NCBI GenBank assembly: GCA_001630475.1
Contig: KV419397.1
Location: forward strand, 627,758 to 691,757
DNA: 64,000 bases
Direction: 5' to 3'
Source: Sistotremastrum niveocremeum HHB9708
Lineage: Eukaryota; Basidiomycota; Agaricomycetes; Sistotremastrales; Sistotremastraceae
The notes below the pieces were generated by a model. It saw nothing but the letters and a program-made list of their open reading frames with translations. It had not been told where the DNA came from and searched no databases. Both the position numbers and the translations under genes were made by a program. Positions within the stretch are counted from its first letter, which is position 1, and each line of letters opens with the position of its first letter. Shown piece after piece: positions 22,915 to 32,863 of this stretch.

Positions 22915-24864
22915 TTATGATTTCTGCACCCTCGTCGATTCTTGCTCCAATAACGCACGGCCAGTCGCCGTCAATATGGGCTCTCCACTCTCTATCTCCG
23001 ACTCGAAATAAACGGGTTGGAATCTACAATGCCAATTCACACAGTCATTCATCAGTTTCGCGGAAGCATTCGGAGATTAATGAAGAAACTTACACTTCTC
23101 CTTTCTTCTTACGGCTCGCTGCGAGATCTCTTTGGGCCTGCTCGATGGTCTGCTTGACCCGCGTGGCTTCGCCGTACTCTTTGCTGAGGAGGTGGTTGGT
23201 GACGCCCTCCCAAAGTCGGCGCGATTCGTTCGGCAGTTGCTCCGGGATGTCACGAACGGTCTTGGGCATCACGGAGAGGTATGATACGTCGATTAACAGC
23301 GTCCATTCCTGATCGGAGATTTTAGTTAAAGTTGCAGAAGGGAGAGAAGGGACATACGGTATCTTGAGGACGCTTCCATCTGATGCGGTCTCTCCAGCAT
23401 CCTTCGAGCTTCGCCACGATACGGTCTTGAGGGACATGCTTGACCCTCGTCCATGATTCGTATGACTTGTCATCCCCGACAGTATGCACGACTCCCTCCA
23501 TCAAACTCTTCGGAGATCCTAACCAAGACTTTCTATCCGTCAATCTCGATGAACACATCGACGGAAAGAGAATAGACACACCTCGTCTTTATACTCAACA
23601 ATCACCCTCCACTTCTCTCCGTTCTCGATTGTCACAATCGAGCACTCTTGGACGGTGGCATAAAACTTGCCAGTCAAGATCCCACCAACACTCGCAGTAG
23701 GATGCGTGATCCTATACTTCTCTCCTTTCCCAAATCCTTCCTCAATGTTCACGAAGATACCCTTGTTCTTCGCCCCTGGAGAAACTTTCACGCTCGTACC
23801 ACTAACGCGTGCATGGATCTGATCGATACCAGTAGCTGATATACCCCTTGAAGGGACAGTATAATGGAAAGCTGAGATAGGCGGATGGTGGGATATCTGT
23901 TCCGTGAGGAATGCCACGCGGATGCGTTCGGAAGATGAGAGCGATCCGACGGCCGTATTGCTATCGCTCGAATTGATAGAATCAGCTTCAACAAGCGATC
24001 GCTCGGAGGGAGCAGAGAGTGATATATCGCTCATCCCTGCAGCAAGGTTCTGCTCTACTGCAGAGAGCGTAGGCGAAGGAGGATATTTGCCTCCGCCGGC
24101 ATTGGATACCTGCAATTGATTTACGCGAGATTTAGAGGAGCTGTAAGAGGGATTCGGATCGGGGTGGGTATGATGGGTAGGCGTAAGGGCTGATTTAGAG
24201 TCTGCATTGTAGAGGTAGAGATGTTGGATGGGAGGTTGCGTACGATCGTTGTTGGGGAACGAAACGGGGATGACGTCCCAGTGCGAAAGGAAGAATTCAC
24301 CGAGGACTGAGTTGTAGGGTTTACAGATCTTGCCGTGCTGTGAATAGAAATGGGGCACGTTAGAAATATAATCAAATGAGATGGATGAGGGACCGATGAG
24401 GTGAGGCGGGGTAAGGGGATCGAAGCGGGACTCACGACGAATTTGGTATCCTTGCTAAACAGGAACCGCAGAACAGCCAATAATCGCTCAAAGGGGTCCG
24501 GGCTGGAGTTGATACTACAAAGTTAAGAAGAGAACGGAGGTAGTTAGTACAAGACGTGTAATGTGGAGCTAGAGTCGGGCATAGGGAGTAGGTGTAAGCG
24601 GGAGTTGACTTACTCGACGAATAGATCTGGTCTGTCGAGGTAGCACCAGTACTCGAGATTGGGTACGGGCTCGAGCAGCGATGCTGGGAGCGAAAGACGC
24701 ATTGCTGCTATGTCTTTGACACCCAGAGAGCGTTTGAGGAGGCCAATGATCATCTTCAGTTTGCCTCCTTCGCCCGACTCGCCAGAGTCTGGGACGGAGA
24801 TGGGGGCGCCGGGAGCGTCTGGGTCGTCGTCCTCGACGATGGGGTTCCGGTCTGTGTCTGGCAT
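22915..24864 (-). CDS. Oxysterol-binding protein homologue (OSH/KES1-like)
   Basis: Six exons, complement(join(22915..23023,23094..23308,23358..23532,23580..24337,24436..24514,24614..24864)), 528 residues. The ORD fold is clear: LPASLLEPVPNLEYW, DPFERLLAVLRFLFSKDTKF, KPYNSVLGEFF at about residue 116, the fingerprint EQISHHPP at about 256, GRAEK-like FGKGEKYRITHPTASVGGI, and a C-terminal LWEGVTNHL. No PH or ankyrin region precedes it, so it is the short Osh4-like form. Such proteins exchange sterol and PI4P between membranes. Unusual: a Ser/Pro/His-rich insert of about 90 residues between KPYNSVLGE and EQISHHPP, likely a loop. The exon 3/4 border (GT|GTGTCT to GATAG) is the least certain join. 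Confidence 0.9.
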
Positions 24865-26390
24865 TTCAGACGATTAATTGGGAGTAGATGGAGGGAGGAG
24901 AAAGAGAGGATGAAGGTGGCAAGCGAAGAGGTGGAGGTAACTAAAACAAGGTTATGTTTGTTACATGTGATGTAATCAAAAGTGTACAAATCTATTTGAC
25001 CTCCTTCTCTAACGAACGCTACACTCTCTGCGCACGTTCGTTCCCCCCCGCGCTGCTATACCCCGTTCGTCGCTGGCTATCCCTGATACTGCTTATCTGC
25101 TCTGGCCTATATTCGTGCTATATTGCTGCAAGACGTGAAACGAAGAAGGAAGCCATGGCGACCAAAAAGGCATGATATCGATAACATCATCTCGCGATCA
25201 GCGAATGCAGTGCTCTTCTCCTCTCATCTCCCGGGCTTTCTCCACGCCTTCGACATCTGGGGCACTTGATTATCCAGCTGCGTACAGGTGGCGGTCCATT
25301 CACCCTGGCTTTATGATCATACGGCGACAGTATGGCGCGGAGATCATCGTTTTCGACGTGACTTGTCTCTGCATGAACACAGAATGAAGTGCATGAACGC
25401 TTCCGCACTCTCATATGACCGGTCGTGTGGTGTAAGAAGGTCTTGGACGCAGCAAGCTTGGCGGGCTGTGTGGAGCTGGGTTCGAAACAAGGTCGTCCAG
25501 GTCTTGGCTGCCGACGCTAACGCTACGTTCGCTTTTGCAAGTCTCTGCGCGCCTTATTGTACTTATACCCCTGTCGAACGATCCTCCAATAGGGTCATTA
25601 TCGAATGCCTGAAGTCGACAGGTTGCTCTGCATTGGTGGTCGGTCTTAATGTCAACCGGCAATTCGAACACATTCGCTCTGCCCTTCCGAGAAAAAGAGA
25701 CTGCACCTCGATTCCATCTGATCGTCGTGGACCACGGCCATCCGGTGTCAATTGGGTTGATTTCTTGAGCGTTGCGTGCTGCGGCTCTAGTGCCAGACTG
25801 GTATCTAATCGGCCTCGTAATGGGGGATGCTCAATCCTGCTTCATCAAGGCTACCATTGCGTGTCATCTTCTTTCTCATCTTCTATTCAGTGCTGTCCGC
25901 CCATCGAGGGACATGGTCTCGACGAAGTCGTCCCATGGTCCAGGACAATATAATAGCAATTGCAGGTCTTCAACATTGTTCTTACCTCAAAAGCACTGAA
26001 TGATGAGGATAATCAGATTCTGCTGCGAATCAAACTGATTGCGGTGAACGCTTTGCGCCAAGGGAGCACGTTCTGTCTTGGTTTGGGTGTTGCGAGTGCT
26101 GCAAGTGAATTGTATTCAATAGCATATGTCGTCTAATGGATCGTATTCGTGGGAAACAAAGTGTATTCGTGGGAACCTCCCGGGTGCTATTCTCGGCGTT
26201 CCGGCATCATGATCGAGCCCATCGCCCACGTCGTTGGGCGCGAACGTCATATAAATGGAGTCGACGACCACGATGCCAAACTCGGTCACGGTCAGGGTTT
26301 GTCGCGCTCGAAGTCCCTCTACCAGTATCTCCCAATCTTGTGAACAATCCGGCCCCTCCATCGACATTAATTTCTTCATAAATCTCCAAA
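24865..26390. other. Intergenic, no supportable gene
   Basis: About 1.5 kb between two divergent starts (the sterol-binding gene on minus, the kinase-patatin gene on plus). A 221-codon plus-strand frame at 25288-25953 overlaps minus-strand frames of similar size. It has no motif, an Arg/Ser-rich out-of-frame look and no good start, so it is not called. The 120 bp just before 25100 is T/C-rich and may be leader or promoter. Confidence 0.5.
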
Positions 26391-28776
26391 ATGTCAAGCC
26401 CTTCAATATCCCGGTCTACGACCCAATCCAACACAAGTGAAGACTCGAGGAGGGCAACTGTATCTCCACCACGCGACGTTACAGGCCTCGTTTCGAAGGA
26501 GGGTGAACATCCATTCAGTTGTGGGGCTTTTGGAGATGTGTATAAAGGGACATGGAGGGAGTCGAGGTTTTCACTTTCCAAGAAAACGGTTGCGATCAAA
26601 GTTATCAGGCCGTTCTTGGCCGAGGGGAAGGAGAGAGAGAAGTTTGGTCGTGTGAGTTGTCGTGTGCCCTGGATTGGGGAATTTCGAGTGGCTTATTGGC
26701 TCCCGGTGTAGCGTTTGAATCGCGAAATTGGAATTTGGCAGAAATTGACGCATGATAATATCCTGCCCTTCATTGGTATTGCGACGAACTTTGGAAAGCT
26801 ACCCTCTCCGATCTCATTATGGATGCCCAATGGTGAGTCTCTTCTTGTCATCACTGGTCCACAAATTCTGAAGAATCGAGTAGGGACTGTGACGCGATAT
26901 CTAAGGACGCATCGAGAGGTGAATAGGCTTTCATTCCTACTAGGAATTGCCGAGGGGTTATCGTATCTACACAGTGAGTGGGTTCATAGCCAGCTAATCG
27001 TTCCCGGTTTGATTCACAATCACAGACAATGACCCTCAGATCATCCACGGAGACCTCAAAGCTGTAAGTCCAGCTCCTCTCCTACAATCACATTCTGAAT
27101 ATATTTGCACAGGACAATATCTTGGTCTCTGAATTGGGCACCCCCTGTCTTGCCGATTTCGGGCTGAGTAGAGTGCTGGATGATGATCCGTTCTGGAAGA
27201 CGAACGCGAGTACCGCTAGTGGAACGTACCGATGGATGAGCCCGGAATTGCTTCGAGGTCAACAAGATTTGAGCGTCGAAAGTGATGTGTATGCCTATGC
27301 GATGACTTCCCTTGTACGCCGTTATCAATATCCTCTATGTGCAAAGTTGACGAGCGTTTGTGATGTGCAGGAGATTATGACAGGGAATGTCCCATTTGGC
27401 AATATTCGACAAGAAGCCGTGATTAATCTTGTCGCAAATGAGGATAGACGACCCGAAAGACCTGACAATCCTGAGATAACGGACGAGATATGGTCGTTGT
27501 GGGAAATGTGCTGGCAAACTGATCCAAGTGTAAGACCTGAGATGTTAGAGGTCCTCGAGGTCGTTAAACATTTCGAAGCTCGACCTCGACCCTTGCGACT
27601 ACTCTCCATTGGTACGGCATGCCGCATTTGTAACGCCTCAAACTCTGACGAATGGATTGATGTAGATGGCGGTGGCGTTCGAGTGGTTTGCGCTCTGCAC
27701 ATGTTGAAATCCATGATGGAGAAAATCGGCCCTGATGCGAAGCCTTGCGAGTATTTTGATATGATCGCAGGTTCAGGTACTGGAGGGTGAGTTAGCGTGA
27801 AGTTGACGCGGTGCTCTCTAACTGCTTGCAGTGTCGTGGCTCTTATGTTGGGGGTGAGTGTTAATTTGCTACTGGGAGAGCTTCGCAATATTAAATGAAC
27901 ACAGAGGCTGAGACTAAGCGCCGACGAATGTCTTGCTCGCATGGAGCCCATGTTCAAGAGACTATACGACCGAAGTCCCGCGAAACAAGACAAATATTTG
28001 AAGAAGCATAAATCGCGTTTTGACAGCGTCGCCAACAATGAGATTTTCGACGACATGATCCAGGCAGTCAGGCCGGACTGCAAGATGCTACTTAATAAAG
28101 AGAAACATGTGTGCCGATCGTGAGCAGATATTTTATCGTTCAATTTCTGGTATTGATTCCAGTAAGGTTTGTGATCGTTGATATCCCCGATGAGCCCGAC
28201 TCTCCACAACGAATACGATCTTACCAACATGGCGGCGAAAGCTGGAGATACCGAACATGCGCAGCCATGACGTCAACTGTAACAACACCCACCGTATTCG
28301 ACTGGATCTATGTTGCCGGATCCAGCATGACAAAGTACCACAATTCGATACTTCGACGAACGAACCCTTCGACCGAGCTTATCCAGGAAGCAAGGTCTGT
28401 CTTTGGCGAAGATCGAGCGATCGGATGTTTGATCAGCCTTGGGCTGGGTATCTCATCTAAATCCCTCGCCTGGGATTCGCCGCTTGTTGCTGGCGCCGAC
28501 GATTGGCTTGCTGGCGTTCTCCGCGACACTGCGCAGGGCATCGAAGAAGTTCACCATGAAACGATTACGCTCCTTGAACCCGGAATATATTACAGATTTG
28601 ATCCTGTGGACTCCGTGCCTTTATTGGAAACACAGGATTGGAAGGATATTGTGTTCTGGGAACGGTGGAATAAGCTGGATATTCTCGGAGAGTGTGTCAA
28701 GGATTATATGAATGATCCTGACACTGACAAGATAGTGTCTGAGTGCGTCAAACGTATACTGTTGCAGACAACTTGA
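26391..28776 (+). CDS. TKL-type kinase fused to a patatin-like domain, paralogue 1
   Basis: Ten exons, join(26391..26651,26712..26832,26884..26973,27026..27063,27113..27313,27371..27611,27666..27786,27832..27853,27905..28119,28167..28776), 639 residues. Kinase at about 40-310: CGAFGDVYKG, VAIKVI, IIHGDLKADNILV (His-Gly-Asp loop), LADFGLSR, GTYRWMSPELL, ESDVYAYAM. Patatin-like part from about 315: DGGGVRVVCALHML keeps the oxyanion-hole DGGG, but the elbow reads FDMIAGSGTGG, where active patatins have GxSxG with Ser two residues after the first Gly. The region of the DGG/DAG dyad motif reads YHNSILRRTNPS. So the kinase looks competent and the lipase looks dead. A 22-nt exon encodes VVALMLG. Known: patatin domains serve as effectors in fungal NLR-like proteins. 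Inferred: a signalling scaffold. Confidence 0.88.
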
Positions 28777-29013
28777 GCTGGTCATGTCGCGGGCGGTTTC
28801 TTAACTTATTAATTATATTGAATAACATGTTTCCCATTCACGCTCGATTTTTTAGTCAAGCCAGTTCGGCATGGGCGCTAAAACCGAACGGAAGTAAATT
28901 ACGTAGTAATGACGCATCGTACGAGTCGCTTACTTGATCAGGCATTCGGCGCTAATTCGTCCTTTGCTTTCGACTCTCACTCCCCGCTCCTGTAACTTAC
29001 GCTCAACTTCACA

Positions 29014-30095
29014 ATGGTCCGCGCCAATAGTCCTCTGACTCAGAAAAAAACTGCTGCTACTAAGAAAAAGACTTCTGTTGCGTCTAAAACGAAGGGAAAA
29101 CGCTCTCCAGTTGTCAGGTCTCAAACTCCACGCCTCACTTACGATGAGTTGGTGCTAGAGTATCGCTGCCTCAATCGTAAGTGGCTGTCTCTAATCAAAT
29201 CTTTCAATTCCAACCTCTTGCAAGTCTCCATTGGGATCGAAATGTCGATGCGCGAAGCTTATGAAGAAGAAATTAGGCTAGCTGAGCCAGAAGTCGATAG
29301 TGAAGATGAAGAAGTTGATACAATTCCTCGACCTAAGGGGGCATTGGGGTATGGGGAGAAGCTTAAGGCAGCTATGAAGATGAAAAAACAACCTGGGACG
29401 TATCTTCGCTTTTTAGTAAGTGCATATATGCCCTCCTCTGACTTTGACAATCTTCATAATTTGCCCAGCACACAGTCAGAAAATTGTTCGATATTGCTAA
29501 TCTCGATCGGGATGCATTTTGGAAAGATCAAGATCCTGACAAACTTGCAGATTTGTCGAAGTTGGTACGCTGGACACCGTGTATTTGCGGCAGCAGCTAA
29601 TTTGCCACACAGGTCCGCGAACACATGCGCAACATGAAAAGATACAAGGGTGATTAGCCTCTATTTGAAATCCTCAAAAGTCACAACGCCCATCTTCGAA
29701 AGATCAACGCAAAGTATTATCGCAAAGCCGCTGCTGTAGAACAGGAAAACTCTGTCGAGGAGGAGGACATGGAAGAAGAAGAATCTTTGGAACAATCCGT
29801 CCCCGCCGATCAAGCAGAAGCAGCTCCCGAGCCACCTCATAATCTAGGAAACGCAGACGCCACTGTCGATAATCTTTCTCAAGGCACATCTTCACTCTCC
29901 GAGCTATCTTCCGCTTCAGAACAGGACGACATATCCCCGACGTCACCTCAATCTGATATCAATTGTCCGCTTAGCGACGAAAACATCGAGAAGACCATTA
30001 CCGCCACCGCGAACAAATCTTCTGCTGGCAACATCCTTCATACGATTGAACCATTCAATGCGATAACGTCGATGTTCCTCAAAAAGGATCCTTGA
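29014..30095 (+). pseudogene. Orphan nuclear-type protein locus, probably interrupted
   Basis: I do not recognise the family. Exon-like blocks: 29014..29415, 29469..29564, and 29613 onward. N-terminal: a Lys/Ser/Thr-rich tail (KKTAATKKKTSVASKTKGKR), then TYDELVLEYRCLNRKW, acidic EVDSEDEEVDTIPRPKGALG, and a helical block FDIANLDRDAFWKDQDPDKL and VREHMRNMKRYKGD. An in-frame TAG at 29653-29655 follows. The frame continues beyond it with FEILKSHNAHLRKINAKYYR, an acidic Ser-rich stretch and a stop at 30095. A perfect GTAAGT near 29179 begins a 48-nt stretch that could be an intron and keeps frame either way. Basic tail plus acidic region suggests a chromatin or nucleic-acid protein, which is only a guess. 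It ends 14 bp before the assembly gap. Confidence 0.5.
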
Positions 30096-30109
30096 CTCTT
30101 ATGTCTCAC

Positions 30110-30209
30110 NNNNNNNNNNNNNNNNNNNNNNNNNNNNNNNNNNNNNNNNNNNNNNNNNNNNNNNNNNNNNNNNNNNNNNNNNNNNNNNNNNNNNNNNNNN
30201 NNNNNNNNN
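30110..30209. other. Assembly gap (100 N)
   Basis: Exactly 100 N bases, a conventional placeholder for a gap of unknown size. The true distance between the orphan locus and the amidase gene is therefore unknown, and sequence may be missing here. Confidence 0.98.
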
Positions 30210-30736
30210 CCTGAGACAGTCCTTCCAGTTCGCGAGCCAGTCAACGGTATTACTAAATGCGTTGATGAATCACCATAATGAGTAATAGGATCCTCTGTAC
30301 AAAGCTTCATGACCACCCGGTCTTTTTCGATTTCTAAACACTTGCGGACAGCTTGAATGACCGATGAAGTGACTGAAAAGCCCCCAGCCAAACTGTCTCT
30401 TTCGGCACATGCCGAACGAACCAAAACCAAGACCAAAACCCTTGGAAATGCAAAGTCTACGAACTCCAGGTCATCCACTGTAGCAGCGTGATTTGCCTAT
30501 CCTAACAATTACTCACGCTCTACTTAAGATGCTAACGCCTGGCGGCTTCTTCGATCACAACCATTTTAGCAGTCGGAGGAATGCGATGACTCGACAGGCG
30601 GCAAGATGTGACTCGTTTTATACTACGTGTATCAGGCATTATCATACCACGGTGATCATAGGATCTCCTTGAGAGAATGTGCTATATATCACGTCATGTC
30701 GGTCTTCCACCTTTCCAGCACTTTGCCTAACGCCAG
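30210..30736. other. Short intergenic stretch after the gap; no gene supported
   Basis: A minus-strand frame (30478 down into the gap) is open for about 90 codons with a Val/Leu-rich start, but has no recognisable motif and runs into N, so I do not call it. A truncated gene crossing the gap cannot be excluded. The last 150 bp is the likely promoter of the amidase. Confidence 0.4.
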
Positions 30737-32669
30737 ATGTCTGATCGCCTTGATTCTCTGGGCACTTCTTATGTTTTCCCCGACCTCTATGAAGCATCCA
30801 TCGAAGAACTAAGAATCGGACTCTCTGGGTCTCATTTTACAAGTGTTGACTTGGTCAAAGCCTATCTCACGCGTATTCATGAAGTGAATGATGAAATTCA
30901 CGCCGTCATCGAAACGAATGAGCAAGCACTGGAATTTGCCGAATCGTTGGACCTCGAACGCACTGCTGGAAAGTCAAGGGGAGTTCTGCATGGTATGCCA
31001 TCCAATAAAATCAGGCGAACCTTGACTGATAAATAATGGACGCAGGCATCCCTATCATCGTCAAGGACAATATTACTACCTTGAGTGATGGAATGGAAAC
31101 CACGTCTGGCTCCTATGCACTCGTGGGGAGTATTGCGCCCAGAGATGCCCATGTTATCACACTTCTTCGAGATGCCGGCGCCATAATTTTAGCGAAATCT
31201 AACTTGTCTGAATGGAGCTATTTTCGAGGGCGACCGGGAGAAATGCCGGGCGGGTGGTCAGGAAGAGGAGGTCAAGGTTCCAATCCCTTTTTGAAGGGTG
31301 CTGGCCCTTCCGGATCGAGCCACGGAAGCGCAGCATGTGCCGCCGTGGGACTCGCAGCAGCTACTCTTGGAACAGAAACGGACGGAAGCATCACTTCTCC
31401 GTCGAGATTGCATAATATCGTTGGGATCAAGCCTACTGTTGGTTTGACTTCGAGAAGTGGCGGTAAGCCGTCGATTTATTTCCGACATATTTTCTATGAT
31501 CCTGATGAGGACTTTAGTCATTCCTGTGTCTGAATATCAGGACACGGTTGGTCCTATGTGTCGAAGTGTTGCTGATGCCACTGTCATTCTTCAAGTCATT
31601 GCGGGTAAAGATAATAGAGACCCATTCACGGCAGCGCAGCCTAGCGTTGTCCCGGACTACACAGCAGCCCTGGGACATCGGGATCTCGAAGGACTACGCA
31701 TTGGTGTTCCTTGGGGAGCGTTCAAGGACGGAGACTTCATAAAAGATTGGCCAGGTGTAATCGAGGCCTTCAAGGAAGCCCTCGAGGTTCTCAGCGCCTT
31801 GAAAGCGATTGTTGTAGAACCTGCCGATTTCAAAGAACTACAGGAACTTACGGATTATAAAATTGAGATGCACTGCCTGACTGTCGAATTCAAGGTAATG
31901 TCACAATAATCCCTAAACACATAAGAGAAAGATACCTAATTCTTTGACAGCATTGCATTAACACCTACTTGAAGGAACTTGTGCATGTGCCGACCGGTGT
32001 CAGGACGGTCTCCGACATAATTAATTTCAACAATGCTCATCCTGGGGAAGAAAAGCCGCCAGGATACGAGACCCAATATAGGTAAATATCCGCGCTCTCT
32101 GGAGAAAAACGGCCCCATGTAATGATCGGTTTCGCAGGCTTGAAGAAGCCGACAAAACGGCTGGATACGAGCAGGATCCTTATCAGCAGTGTCGGAAACG
32201 AAGGCGCGAACTCGGGAGAGAGTTGGGGATCGATTACGCGCTGGAGAAGAATAACGTCGACGTACTGGTGTTTCCTTCTCTCAGTAAGCGCATGATCGCT
32301 TCCCTGATAAAAAGATGCTCACTGCTTCTAGGCGAAACTGTCGTCAGGGCAGCCGCCATTGCTGGATATCCCGTCATAACTGGTACGTGCGCCGAATATC
32401 AAACGCTCCCTCTGGAAAACATTTTGACAAAAGTCTCAGTACCTTTGGGATTTGCCCCTGATAACACACCTTTGGGAAAAGAGAAGCCCATGCCAAATAG
32501 TGGTCCAGGTCTTCCGTTCGGCATTGGATTCACGGGAACCGCCTTTTCCGAATCAACTCTGATCAAGGTTGCGCATGCGTTCGAACAGAAAACGAAGCAT
32601 CACCTTCGAAAGCGAGCATATGAGGCGGCTACTCCGAGAACTCAGATGACAGACGTGAAGAATAGTTAG
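30737..32669 (+). CDS. Amidase-signature family enzyme
   Basis: Seven exons, join(30737..30992,31046..31462,31518..31894,31951..32081,32138..32283,32332..32382,32440..32669), 535 residues, all phases agree. Amidase-signature cues: IPIIVKDNI with the catalytic Lys, LAKSNLSEWS, GPSGSSHGSAACAAVGLAAA holding the cis-Ser, GTETDGSITSPS holding the nucleophile Ser, IVGIKPTVGL, and YQDTVGPMCRSVADA. The Ser-cisSer-Lys triad therefore looks complete. The C-terminal block AAAIAGYPVITVPLGF also fits. Family members cleave amide bonds of many small molecules; the substrate cannot be told. No secretion signal is seen. The gene lies between the two kinase-patatin paralogues on the same strand, but nothing links it to them in function. 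Confidence 0.9.
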
Positions 32670-32863
32670 CTTGGACTGGTAAAATATCTTCAATGATAAA
32701 GCTGATAGTCAGTTTATAGCTCTCCAAGAGTTTATTCAATTAGCGTGCGAAAATGATACCATACCGAACACTCGCCAGATTTGGCACTAATGCAGCCCTG
32801 CAGCGCTGCTCGCCTAAAACCGCAATAACATGCGATCACATCAGAACACCATCTCCAGCTTCA

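Noticed and set aside
25288-25953. A 221-codon plus-strand frame between the sterol-binding and kinase-patatin genes
   Set aside because: No motif, overlapping minus-strand frames of similar quality, no splice or start support; it lies in what should be two promoters.
30210-30478. Minus-strand frame running into the N gap
   Set aside because: Too short and motif-free; part of its apparent length is N.
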